The notes under the pieces were generated by a model, which saw only the letters and a program-made list of their open reading frames with translations, was not told where the DNA came from and ran no database searches. From Streptomyces fagopyri (GTDB taxonomy: Bacteria; Actinomycetota; Actinomycetes; Streptomycetales; Streptomycetaceae), in assembly GCF_009498275.1 (NCBI RefSeq), contig NZ_CP045643.1, positions 5,146,001 through 5,210,000 on the forward strand: 64,000 bases of DNA, read 5' to 3'. Each line of letters starts with the position of its first letter. Position 1 is the first letter of the stretch. This document shows, piece after piece, positions 17,309 through 25,068 of the stretch. Both the position numbers and the translations under genes were made by a program.

Positions 17309-18531
17309 GCCTGTGTGCGTACTGGATTGTTCGCGTTCTTGGCCGCCACCACGCGGGACGGACCACCGCGCCGGTGCAGCCGCAGCGAGACCGCCGCCAC
17401 GGCCATCCCGGCCACCGTCATGGCGGCCCCCGCCCAGGCCGTCCCGGCGTACCCGAAGCCCCCGTCGATGACCGCGCCGCCGACCCAGGGGCCCCCGGCG
17501 TTGCCGAGGTTGAAGGCGGCCGTGACGGTCGCGCCGGCCAGGGTGGGGGCGGCACCGGCGAGGTTGAACAGGCGGGCGTTGAGCGCCGGGGCGGTGCAGA
17601 AGCAGGCGACGCCGAGCAGGAAGGAGAGGGCGACGGCGGCGACGGCGTACCGCCCGAGCAGGGCGAGCGCGACGAGGACGGCGGTCGAGGCGGCGATCCC
17701 GGTGAGGAGCACTCCGAACAGGTGCGCGTCGGCGATACGGCCGCCGATCGTCGTACCGATGAACGCGCCGACCCCGAACAGCGCCAGGACGCCGGGCACC
17801 CAGCCGTCGTCGAGCCCGGCGACGTCGGTGAGCAGCGGCGAGAGGTAACTGAACGCGCAGAAGACGCCGCCCGCGGAGAGCATCACGACGGTGACGGCGA
17901 GCCAGACCTGCGGATCGCGGTAGATGGCCGCCTCCCGCCGCAGCCGTGGCTTCTCGGCCGGCGGCGGGATGCGCGGGATCAGGGTGACGACGCCGGCCAG
18001 GGCGATCGCCGAGGCGGCGCCGACGGCCCAGAACGCGGAGCGCCAGCCCAGGTGCTCCCCGAGGAAGGCGCCGGCCGGGACGCCCAGCACGTTCGCGATG
18101 GACAGGCCGCCGATCATCACCGAGAGCGCGCGGGCCCGGGAGGTCTGCGGGACCATCGCTATCGCCACCGCCGCGCCCACCGCCCAGAAGCCCGCGCAGG
18201 CCAGCGCGCTCACCACGCGGGAGGCGAAGAGCACGGTGTACGTCGGGGCGAGCGCCCCCGCGATCTGCCCCAGCCCGAAGACGGCGATGAGTGCGACGAG
18301 GGTGGTGCGGCGAGGCAGCCGCAGGGTGGCCACGGCGAGCAGCGGCGCCCCGACGACCATTCCGACGGCGAACGCCGATATCAGCAGGCCCGCCCGCGGG
18401 ATGGTGACGCCCATGTCGTCGGCTATCGGCGGCAGCAGCCCCGAGAGCATGAACTCACTGGTCCCGAGGGCGAAGACGGACAGGGCGAGGATGTGGACGG
18501 CGAGGGGCATACGGGTGCGTTCGCCGGTCAT
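17305..18531 (-). CDS. MFS efflux transporter, Cmx/CmrA (chloramphenicol exporter) type
   Basis: A 408-residue, 12-helix major facilitator protein. The beginning LAVHILALSVFALGTSEFMLSGLLPPIA and the motif GLLISAFAVGMVVGAPLLA strongly resemble the Cmx/CmrA chloramphenicol exporters. GGLSIANVLGVPAGAFLGEHLGWR is the family's antiporter motif C region. Resistance to phenicols is a fair guess but is not proven by sequence; close relatives may export other compounds. ATG 18531 overlaps the upstream stop (ATGA) and its own stop overlaps the next GTG. The three genes therefore form a tightly coupled operon. Confidence 0.85.
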   Translation of the reverse strand: MTGERTRMPLAVHILALSVFALGTSEFMLSGLLPPIADDMGVTIPRAGLLISAFAVGMVVGAPLLAVATLRLPRRTTLVALIAVFGLGQIAGALAPTYTVLFASRVVSALACAGFWAVGAAVAIAMVPQTSRARALSVMIGGLSIANVLGVPAGAFLGEHLGWRSAFWAVGAASAIALAGVVTLIPRIPPPAEKPRLRREAAIYRDPQVWLAVTVVMLSAGGVFCAFSYLSPLLTDVAGLDDGWVPGVLALFGVGAFIGTTIGGRIADAHLFGVLLTGIAASTAVLVALALLGRYAVAAVALSFLLGVACFCTAPALNARLFNLAGAAPTLAGATVTAAFNLGNAGGPWVGGAVIDGGFGYAGTAWAGAAMTVAGMAVAAVSLRLHRRGGPSRVVAAKNANNPVRTQA

Positions 18532-19193
18532 GCGCCGGCCCCACCGGGCGCGGTCGGGTCCAGCAGGCCCAGTTCGTGCCCGACGTTGTGCCGGGCCCGC
18601 TCCTCCCACTCCCGCTGTCCGTACGGCGTCCGGAACAGCCGAGGCAGGTCCAGGAGTTCGCGCAGCACCGCCGCCCGGCCCGCGCGGAAGGCCTCGTCGG
18701 GGACGAAGGCGTACTCCTCGCGGACGGCGGCGGTGTAGGCGGCGTAGGCGTCCGGCGGCGAGGCCAGGACGGCGAGGTCGGCGTCGCAGAGGACCGCGCC
18801 GTCACGGTCGTCGGGGGCGGGGTCGTGGGTGACGGTGAGGCGGACCAGGCGGGCGACCTGCCGCGTGTGCGACGGGCCGGTGCCCAGTTCGGCGAGGGCG
18901 CGTTCGGCGAGGCGGGCGGAGCGCTCCTCGTTCTCGGAGCGGTCGGGGTGATAGACGGCGTCGTGGAACCAGGCGGCCAGCCGTACCAGGTCCGGACCGT
19001 CCGCGTGCTTCTCCAGCAGATCGATGTGGTCGAGGACCGCCGTGAGGTGCGTGACGGAGTGGTACCGGCGCTGCGGCTCCTGCCAGCGGGCGAGGAGATT
19101 GTCCGCGTACGGGGCGGGGTCGGGTCCGCCGGGCGGGCGGACGCCTTCCAGGGCATGGGTCCAGCGGGCGCGCAGCGCGTCGAGGTCGGGCAT
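18528..19193 (-). CDS. HD-domain metal-dependent phosphohydrolase-like protein
   Basis: A 221-residue protein of the predicted metal-dependent HD superfamily. The core is RRYHSVTHLTAVLDHID (first His), LVRLAAWFHDAVYHP with the HD dyad, LVRLTVTHDP, and LCDADLAVLAS with the last Asp. The C-terminal segment EEYAFVPDEAFRAGRAAVLRELLDLPRLF is typical of this subgroup, whose substrates are unknown. It is the first gene of a three-gene overlapping operon with an efflux pump and a DinB-GNAT fusion, suggesting a shared small-molecule role. Confidence 0.85.
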   Translation of the reverse strand: MPDLDALRARWTHALEGVRPPGGPDPAPYADNLLARWQEPQRRYHSVTHLTAVLDHIDLLEKHADGPDLVRLAAWFHDAVYHPDRSENEERSARLAERALAELGTGPSHTRQVARLVRLTVTHDPAPDDRDGAVLCDADLAVLASPPDAYAAYTAAVREEYAFVPDEAFRAGRAAVLRELLDLPRLFRTPYGQREWEERARHNVGHELGLLDPTAPGGAGA

Positions 19194-19436
19194 GCGGGCA
19201 TTGTCCCGCGCCGGGGCGGCGGACCACAGGGTGTGGGCGGGGAACTCCCGGCCGGTGCCGGTGCCGGTGCCGTCGCCATCGCCGGTGCGGGTCGCGGCGT
19301 GGACGGGTTCGTGGTGCGGGGGCGGACCGGGATCCGGCGCGGACCGGAGCGGACCGGTGGTGTCGGGCGGGGTTCGGGCCGGACGACGCCTGGGGGATCT
19401 TCTCGCGGCGGTGGCCGTTCCCGGCGTAGGCTTGGG

Positions 19437-19452
19437 ATTGGACTAGACCTGT
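19437..19452 (+). promoter_or_regulatory. Candidate DasR (GlcNAc-responsive) operator upstream of cutC
   Basis: ATTGGACTAGACCTGT agrees with the dre consensus (A-C/G-TGGTCTAGACCA-C/G-T) at about 13 of 16 positions, including the core CTAGACC. It ends 26 bp before the cutC ATG, where a repressor would act. A chance match is possible. Confidence 0.35.
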
Positions 19453-19478
19453 AGTAGCCGTCCGAGGGAAGAGGTCCT

Positions 19479-20174
19479 ATGAGTGAGCGCAGGCGTGCAG
19501 TCCTGGAGGTGATCGCCCTCGGCGTGGAGGACGCCGTCGCCGCCCAGGACGGAGGCGCGGACCGGCTGGAGCTGGTCACCGACATGGCCGCCGACGGACT
19601 GACCCCGACGGTGGAGACCTTCGCCGGGATCCGTGCCGCCGTCGACATCTCGCTGCGCGTGATGCTCAGGCTGGCCGACGGGTTCGCGGCCGGGGACGTC
19701 GGCGCGCTCGTCCGCGCGGCCGGCGAGATGCGGACCGCGGGGGCCGACGAGTTCGTCCTCGGGTTCCTCGACGAGCAGGGCGGGCCCGACCTGTCCGCCG
19801 TGGAGCGGCTCGTCGTCGAACTCGACGGCTGCCCCTGGACCTTCCACCGCGCCATCGACCGCGCCGCCGACCGCGACTCACTGCGCAAGCAGCTCGCCGA
19901 CCTGCCCGGCCTGGACGCCTATCTGACGGCGGGTTCCCCGGACGGCGTGGACGACGGGTTCCCCACCCTCCTCGCCGAGACCGCCCGTGGCGGCGAACCC
20001 GGCTACGAGCCGCTCGTCATGGTCGGCGGCGGGCTGCGCCTCGACCACGTGCCCCGGCTGCGCGCCGCGGGTGTGGACGCCTTCCACATCGGTGGTGCGG
20101 CCCGGCCCGGCGGGTGGGCCGGGCCGGTGACCGCGGACGCGGTACGGCAGTGGCGGATCGCGCTGGACACATAG
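19479..20174 (+). CDS. cutC: CutC family protein (copper homeostasis)
   Basis: A 231-residue TIM-barrel protein of the CutC family, cytosolic and linked in other bacteria to copper tolerance, though its exact activity is unsettled. Segments are VLEVIALGVEDAVAAQDGGADRLELV at the start, GLTPTVETFAGIR, EFVLGFLDEQGGPD, WTFHRAIDRAAD, and PLVMVGGGLRLDHVPRLRAAGVDAFHIGGAAR. GAGGGAAGAGG lies 6-16 nt before the ATG. An imperfect DasR-type box lies upstream. The gene is alone, followed by the 37-bp tandem array. Confidence 0.9.
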   Translation: MSERRRAVLEVIALGVEDAVAAQDGGADRLELVTDMAADGLTPTVETFAGIRAAVDISLRVMLRLADGFAAGDVGALVRAAGEMRTAGADEFVLGFLDEQGGPDLSAVERLVVELDGCPWTFHRAIDRAADRDSLRKQLADLPGLDAYLTAGSPDGVDDGFPTLLAETARGGEPGYEPLVMVGGGLRLDHVPRLRAAGVDAFHIGGAARPGGWAGPVTADAVRQWRIALDT

Positions 20175-20486
20175 GGGTCCGTTTCCCCGGTCGCGCACGA
20201 CGGGGTCCGGTCCCCGGCCGGCATCGGACGCACGGGGAACCGCACGCCCCGCCGGGTACGGGACAGGCCCGCACGCCCGCTGGACGTGCACGGACCCGCA
20301 CGCCTTGCCGGGTACGCGCAGGGACCCGTATGTCCCGGCCGGGGTCCGACTGGTGTCCTGCCGGTGTCCCGCCGGGCGTGGCCGCCGCCCGGGCCGGGCC
20401 GATCCCGGGCCGGGCGGGGCAGGGGCGGCTCCCCGGACGCTCGCCCCGCCGCTGCGGAGCCGTGCGGTTCCCGGGTCGAGCCGTCC

Positions 20487-20708
20487 GGGGTCCTCCCGCT
20501 CCCGGGTCCCGCCGGTCCCGTCCGGGGTCCTCCCGCTCCCGGGTCCCGCCGGTCCCGTCCGGGGTCCTCCCGCTCCCGGGTCCCGCCGGTCCCGTCCGGG
20601 GTCCTCCCGCTCCCGGGTCCCGCCGGTCCCGTCCGGGGTCCTCCCGCTCCCGGGTCCCGCCGGTCCCGTCCGGGGTCCTCCCGCTCCCGGGTCCCGCCGG
20701 TCCCGTCC
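20487..20708 (+). repeat. Six perfect copies of a 37-bp tandem repeat (minisatellite)
   Basis: The unit GGGGTCCTCCCGCTCCCGGG (first 20 bases) recurs at 20487, 20524, 20561, 20598, 20635 and 20672, exactly 37 bp apart and apparently without a mismatch over 222 bp. The array ends 16 bp before the stop codon of the helicase gene on the minus strand, so it sits in that gene's 3' region. Units follow one another directly, ruling out CRISPR. The stretch 20175-20486 before it is G/C-rich with loose GGGTCCG/CGGACCC words and no gene I can support. Confidence 0.92.
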
Positions 20709-20723
20709 CGAGTGGCTTCCGGG

Positions 20724-22823
20724 TCAGTCCAGTTGGGGCGGCAGCGGCGCCGCGTGGGTCACGATCAGTCCCGAGACCGCGCGGGTCAGCGCCACGTACA
20801 GGCGGCGCAGCCCGGTCCGTTCGTCCGGTTCGCCGTCGACCACGGCCCGCGGCTCGTCCAGGACCACGTAGTCGTACTCCAGGCCCTTGGCCAGGGAGGC
20901 GGGGACGAGCGTCAGCCGGGTGTCCGGTGTCGTCTCCTCGCCCGGACCGAGGTACGTCAGACCGGCGGCGGCCAGCGCCTCGGCGAGCACCGGCACGCGG
21001 GCATCGGCGGCGATCAGCCCGACCGAGCCCTCCTGGCGAAGCAACTCCCGGCAGGCGTCGACCACTTCGGGATCCGTCGTGGTGGCCCGCAGGTCGAAGG
21101 AGCCCGGGTTCTCACGGACCGACGCCACCGGGGTCAGCCCCGGCGCGATGTGCGGGAGCAGCCGGGAGGCGTAGGTGATGACGTCGGTGGGGACACGGAA
21201 ACCGGCCGTCAGTTCCTCGACGACGGCCTCCTCCTTGCCGAGGTGGGCGAGGGCCTCGCCCCAGCTCCGGGTCGCCCAGGGCGTGGTGCCCTGCGCGAGG
21301 TCGCCCAGCACGGTCGCCGAACCCGTGGTGCAACGGCGGCCGACCGCGCGGTACTGCATCGGCGAGAGGTCCTGCGCCTCGTCGAGCACCACGTGTCCGA
21401 GGGAGTGCGTGCGCTGTACGAGGTCGGTCGCCTCGTCGATCAGCACGGTGTCCGCCGGGGACCATCTGGCGGCCTTCACGGACCGGGCCGGCTTCGCCCA
21501 GAGGATCTCCTTCTGCTCGCCCTCGTCGAGGACACCCTCGGCGTGCACGGCGAGGAAGTCCGCGTCGGTGAGCAGCCGCAGGACCAGCCGGGCCGGGTCG
21601 ACGGGCGGCCAGATCGCCTTGACCGCCGCCTTCACCGCGCCGTTGCGGGCGACGGCGTCCTGCACCCGGTCGTCCGGTGCTTCTCCGGCCCGCTCCATCT
21701 GCACCAGCACGACGTGCGCGATCCGTTGCGGAAGGGCCTCGCGGGCGGCGCCGTACCGGATGTCGCGGTCCAGCAACTCCCGCACGATCTGCTCCAGTTC
21801 GTACGCCGGAACCCGCCAGCGCCGGGAGCCGCGCACGACGACGACCGGCTCGCCCGGGAGCGTCACGTGCGCGCGGACCGCGCGCCGCAGCACCTCGGCC
21901 ATCCGCGCGTCGCCCTTGATGACGGCGGCGGAGGCCGTGTCGGCTCCGCGCACCTCCACATGGGCGACGAGGTCGTCGACCGTGGCCTGCTTGACCTCCA
22001 GCTCGCCCAGGGCGGGCAGCACCTGCTCGATGTAGTGCAGGAAGGACTTGTTCGGCCCGATGACGAGGGTGCCGGTGCGGGCCAGCCGCTCCCGGTGGGC
22101 GTAGAGGAGGTAGGCGACACGGTGCAGGCCGACGGCGGTCTTCCCGGTGCCGGGACCCCCCTGGACGCACACGCTTCCGCTCAGCCCGCTGCGGACGATC
22201 TCGTCCTGCTCGGGCTGGATGGTCGCCACGATGTCGCGCATCGGGCCGACGCGCGGCCGCTCGATCTCCTGCTGGAGCAGCTTGCTGGTGGCGGCGGTCT
22301 CGGAGGGGTCGGAGAGGTGCTCGTCCTCGTACGCGGTGAGGTCGCCGGCGGTGTACCCGAAGCGGCGGCGCAGCCCGACGTCCATCGGGTCCTTCTTCGA
22401 GGCCCGGTAGAAGGGCTGCGACACCGGCGCACGCCAGTCGATGACCATCGGGTCGCCCGCGGCGTCGTGCACGTGCCGCCGGCCGATGTAGAAACGCTCA
22501 CCCTCGGCGCCCTCAGCCCTGTCGGCGCCGGGCGCGTGCAGATAGTCGAGACGGCCGAAGAACAGGGGAGTGTGGCTGAGATCGGCGAGGGCCTTGATCC
22601 GCTCGTCCATCTGGCGCTGGAGCACCGCGGCGTTGACCCAGTTCGCGGTGACGTCGCGGATGTCGAGGTTCTCCACGTCCTCGCGCATCGCGCGCAGTGC
22701 GGCACGGGACTCCCCGAGGTGGGTCCGTTCGCGCAGCAGGGGGTCGTCCGGGGTGTCCGGCCCGCGACCGGCGAGGTCGGTCCGGTCGGCGTGGTCGGTG
22801 GGGTCGGCGGGCGGGGTGGACAC
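20724..22823 (-). CDS. HelD/HelR-type UvrD-family ATPase (RNA polymerase-associated helicase-like)
   Basis: A 699-residue superfamily-1 protein. The N-terminal 200 residues are a coiled-coil and beta domain (LQRQMDERIKALADL ... GERFYIGRRHVHD ... VIDWRAPVSQPFYRA) as in actinobacterial HelD. Walker A is GGPGTGKT at 222-229. The Walker B region is VVLDEAQDLSP, motif IV-VI segments are AGFRVPTDVITYASRLL and KGLEYDYVVLDEP, and LYVALTRAV is close to the end. HelD proteins enter RNA polymerase channels and release stalled complexes; the HelR branch protects against rifamycins. No rifamycin-associated inverted repeat was recognised upstream, so a resistance role is unproven. Confidence 0.88.
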   Translation of the reverse strand: MSTPPADPTDHADRTDLAGRGPDTPDDPLLRERTHLGESRAALRAMREDVENLDIRDVTANWVNAAVLQRQMDERIKALADLSHTPLFFGRLDYLHAPGADRAEGAEGERFYIGRRHVHDAAGDPMVIDWRAPVSQPFYRASKKDPMDVGLRRRFGYTAGDLTAYEDEHLSDPSETAATSKLLQQEIERPRVGPMRDIVATIQPEQDEIVRSGLSGSVCVQGGPGTGKTAVGLHRVAYLLYAHRERLARTGTLVIGPNKSFLHYIEQVLPALGELEVKQATVDDLVAHVEVRGADTASAAVIKGDARMAEVLRRAVRAHVTLPGEPVVVVRGSRRWRVPAYELEQIVRELLDRDIRYGAAREALPQRIAHVVLVQMERAGEAPDDRVQDAVARNGAVKAAVKAIWPPVDPARLVLRLLTDADFLAVHAEGVLDEGEQKEILWAKPARSVKAARWSPADTVLIDEATDLVQRTHSLGHVVLDEAQDLSPMQYRAVGRRCTTGSATVLGDLAQGTTPWATRSWGEALAHLGKEEAVVEELTAGFRVPTDVITYASRLLPHIAPGLTPVASVRENPGSFDLRATTTDPEVVDACRELLRQEGSVGLIAADARVPVLAEALAAAGLTYLGPGEETTPDTRLTLVPASLAKGLEYDYVVLDEPRAVVDGEPDERTGLRRLYVALTRAVSGLIVTHAAPLPPQLD

Positions 22824-23164
22824 GGGGTTGCCTCCGGAGACCTGCGGCGTGACTGGATCCTGGGTGTTCCTGGGCCGGCCGGTTTCCGTCCGGGCGGCGG
22901 CACTCCGTCGAGGGAGGCGGGCAAGAGCGGAGATTCTAGGTCAGGGGGCGGGCGCGGGCCAATCGGTTTTCGCGGTGCCGGGGGCGCGGGTCCCCGGGCG
23001 GCGGGGGTGCGGGGTGGCCGGCGTCAGGGTCGCGGGCCCCGGATCCCTAGGGGGCGCCGTCCGTCGTGAGGCGTACACCGGGAGGCCCGCGGGTGTACGA
23101 GGGGCCGCCGAGGTTCGGTCCATGGACCGACGCCATAAGGGGCGCAGGCTCGCATGATGGATAC
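22824..23164 (+). promoter_or_regulatory. Divergent intergenic region with a 16-bp perfect palindrome
   Basis: This 341-bp gap separates the divergent helicase and small-protein genes. The notable element is TCGGTCCATGGACCGA at 23115-23130, a perfect palindrome that ends 34 bp before the ATG at 23165, a good operator position. The remainder is ordinary G/C-rich sequence with a Gly/Pro-biased shadow frame, which I do not call a gene. Confidence 0.45.
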
Positions 23165-23359
23165 ATGAGCGCAGCCACTTTCACCCCAGGTCCAGCCCAG
23201 CACGGTCCCGCCGCCCGCGGCGCGACCGCCTTCTCCGTCGGCCACCACCGGCACCTCCTCGGCGACGCCCTGCGCGCCGTCAAGGTCTTCGCGGGCGCGG
23301 CCCTCGACGTGGTCGTCCTCGGCGAGTACGGCGAGGAGGCGGGCGTACGGCGCCACTGA
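23165..23359 (+). CDS. Small conserved hypothetical protein
   Basis: A 64-residue protein with a Gly/Ala/Pro-rich first third (TFTPGPAQHGPAARGATAF) and a helical rest (HRHLLGDALRAVKVFAGAALDVVVLGEYGEEAGV). The central region is moderately hydrophobic but too polar for a clear membrane span. I do not recognise a domain. The ATG lies after GATGGATAC with no strong ribosome-binding site. Codon third positions are G/C-biased in this frame, which supports it being real. It is 86 bp before the GT87 gene, same strand. Confidence 0.55.
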   Translation: MSAATFTPGPAQHGPAARGATAFSVGHHRHLLGDALRAVKVFAGAALDVVVLGEYGEEAGVRRH

Positions 23360-23445
23360 GCCGCGGCCACCGCCGCGGTCGTACGCCCGGCCCACCGCGG
23401 TGAGCCGTCCGCCGGAGCGAAGCGCCCCGGCACTAGGGTCACTCC

Positions 23446-25068
23446 GTGCTTCAGCGGAACGTGACCACGCGATCACCCATCGGAGTCGACGCCGGCCGTC
23501 CGCTCGTGACCGCCGCCGCGGCCGCCCTGCTCGCCGTGTCCCTCGCCGCCTTCGCCGCGCTCTGCGTCCTCCAGCGCGCCCCCATGGCCGACGCGCTCGT
23601 CTACCGGGCCGAGGGTGCCGCCGTCGCGCACGGCACGGACCTCTACGGGTTCACCGTCACCGAGTGGCGGCTGCCCGCCACGTACCCGCCCTTCGCGGCG
23701 CTCCTGTTCGTCCCGGCCGCCTGGCTCGCTCCGCCCACGCTGAAAGTGGTCTTCGTCCTCGGGAACGCGGCGTTGCTCGCGGTACTCGTGAGGCTCTCGT
23801 GCCGACTCGCGGGCCTGCCCGCCCGGCTCCCCGTGGTCTGTGCCGCCACCGCGCTCGGCCTGTGGCTCGAACCCGTCTTCCAGAGCGTCCTTTTCGGCCA
23901 GATCAATCTCGCCCTCGCCTGTCTGGTCCTGTGGGACCTGACCCGTCCGCCCGGGGCCCCCGGCAGGGGTGTCGCGCTCGGGATCGCCGCCGGGGTGAAA
24001 CTGACACCCGTCGCGTTCATCGCGTACCTGCTGTTCACGGGTCGCCTGCGGGAGGCGGGCACGGCCGTGGGCGCCTTCGCCGGGACCGTGCTGCTGGGCG
24101 CGCTCGTGCTGCCCGCCGCGAGCGTGGACTTCTGGACCCGGCGGCTCTACGAGACCGGCCGCGTCGGCAAGCCGTGGATCGTCGACAACCAGTCGCTGCA
24201 GGGATTGATCGCCCGTGTGCTGGGGGAGCCGTCACCGGGCCCGGCCTGGGCCCTGCCGGCCGCCGCGGTCGGCTGCGCGGGCCTCTGGCTGTCCTGCACC
24301 CGCACCGCCACGGGGATCCGGTACGCCGAGAGGATCCCGTACGTCAAGAAGATCCCGCACGCCGCTCGGGCCCCGTACCCCGGGAAGGCCGCGCGCGTCT
24401 CCGTGACCCCACGGGTCTTCGAGGCCCGGCGCGTCCCCGAGGTTCTGCGCGTCTCCGGGGCGGCGCGGGTCTGCGAGGTCCCGGGCGTCTCCGGGACGGC
24501 GGGCGTGTCCGAGGCCGCGCGTGCCTCCGGGACGGCGGGCGTCTCGGAGACCACACGCGTCCCCACGGCGACCCACGTGACGAGGACGACCCGCGCGTCC
24601 GGCACCACCCACGCGTCGAAGACACCTCACGCCCCGCAGGCGACCCACGCCCCGCGGACCGCCCCCGCCCCGCGGACCACCTACGCGTCGAGGACCGCGC
24701 ACGCCCAGGACCGTCTCCTCGCGCGCGCCGGGCGGCCCGCCCCGGACGCCGGTCCGCATCCCGACCGCTGGGGAGTGCTCGGCACCGCGTTCACGGCTCT
24801 TCTCGTCTCACCCATCAGCTGGTCGCACCACTGGGTGTGGTGCGTTCCGCTGATCGCCGTGCTGTACGCCGGACCCGGACCGCGTACGGCCGCCGCCGTC
24901 GCCGCGGTCTTCACGGCCCGCACCCTGTGGCTGGTCCCGCACCAGGGAGACCTGGACCTCCGGCTGCCCTGGTGGCAGCAGCCGCTGGCCTCGCCGTACC
25001 CGCTGCTCGGGCTGCTGGTGCTGGCTCAGCTGTCGGCCAGCAGCTCGTCCGCGTCCAGGATCCGGTAG
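23446..25068 (+). CDS. GT87-family polyprenyl-mannose-type mannosyltransferase with hexapeptide-repeat insert
   Basis: A 540-residue integral membrane glycosyltransferase (GT87, formerly DUF2029) of the alpha-mannosyltransferase group acting on lipid-linked sugars outside the membrane. Family features are a first-loop Asp (MADALVYRAEGAAV), YGFTVTEWRLPATYPPFAALLF, FGQINLALACLVLWDL, GIAAGVKLTPVAFIAYLLFTGR, NQSLQGLIAR and VSPISWSHHWVW. About ten membrane helices are visible. Residues 293-418 are an inserted low-complexity region of 21 hexads between two late helices. Relatives of about 400-430 residues lack it. The last 43 bp overlap the 3' end of the convergent XPB gene. Confidence 0.85.
   Translation: MLQRNVTTRSPIGVDAGRPLVTAAAAALLAVSLAAFAALCVLQRAPMADALVYRAEGAAVAHGTDLYGFTVTEWRLPATYPPFAALLFVPAAWLAPPTLKVVFVLGNAALLAVLVRLSCRLAGLPARLPVVCAATALGLWLEPVFQSVLFGQINLALACLVLWDLTRPPGAPGRGVALGIAAGVKLTPVAFIAYLLFTGRLREAGTAVGAFAGTVLLGALVLPAASVDFWTRRLYETGRVGKPWIVDNQSLQGLIARVLGEPSPGPAWALPAAAVGCAGLWLSCTRTATGIRYAERIPYVKKIPHAARAPYPGKAARVSVTPRVFEARRVPEVLRVSGAARVCEVPGVSGTAGVSEAARASGTAGVSETTRVPTATHVTRTTRASGTTHASKTPHAPQATHAPRTAPAPRTTYASRTAHAQDRLLARAGRPAPDAGPHPDRWGVLGTAFTALLVSPISWSHHWVWCVPLIAVLYAGPGPRTAAAVAAVFTARTLWLVPHQGDLDLRLPWWQQPLASPYPLLGLLVLAQLSASSSSASRIR
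24322..24699 (+). repeat. 21 degenerate 18-bp units encoding a hexapeptide repeat inside the GT87 gene
   Basis: Residues 293-418 split without any gap into 21 hexads of the form [Y/H/R/G]-[V/A]-x-x-[T/A/I]-[P/A/T]. Examples are YAERIP, YVKKIP, RVSGAA, GVSGTA, RASGTT, HAPQAT and HAPRTA. At the DNA level the period is 18 bp (CGCGTCTCCGGGACGGCG-like). The first four hexads are Tyr/His-Pro rich, the middle ones Arg/Gly-Val-Ser, the last His-Ala-Pro. Reading frame is kept throughout. Confidence 0.88.

Noticed and set aside
17305-18531. Definite chloramphenicol-resistance call for the Cmx-like pump
   Set aside because: Sequence resemblance supports the family only; many relatives export other compounds, so the substrate is left open.
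20487-20708. Regularly spaced repeats considered as CRISPR
   Set aside because: Units follow directly at 37 bp with no variable spacers and no cas gene in the window.
22824-22950. Rifamycin-associated element upstream of the HelR-type gene
   Set aside because: I looked for a long inverted repeat of the known kind near the helicase start and saw none, so I do not claim rifampicin induction.
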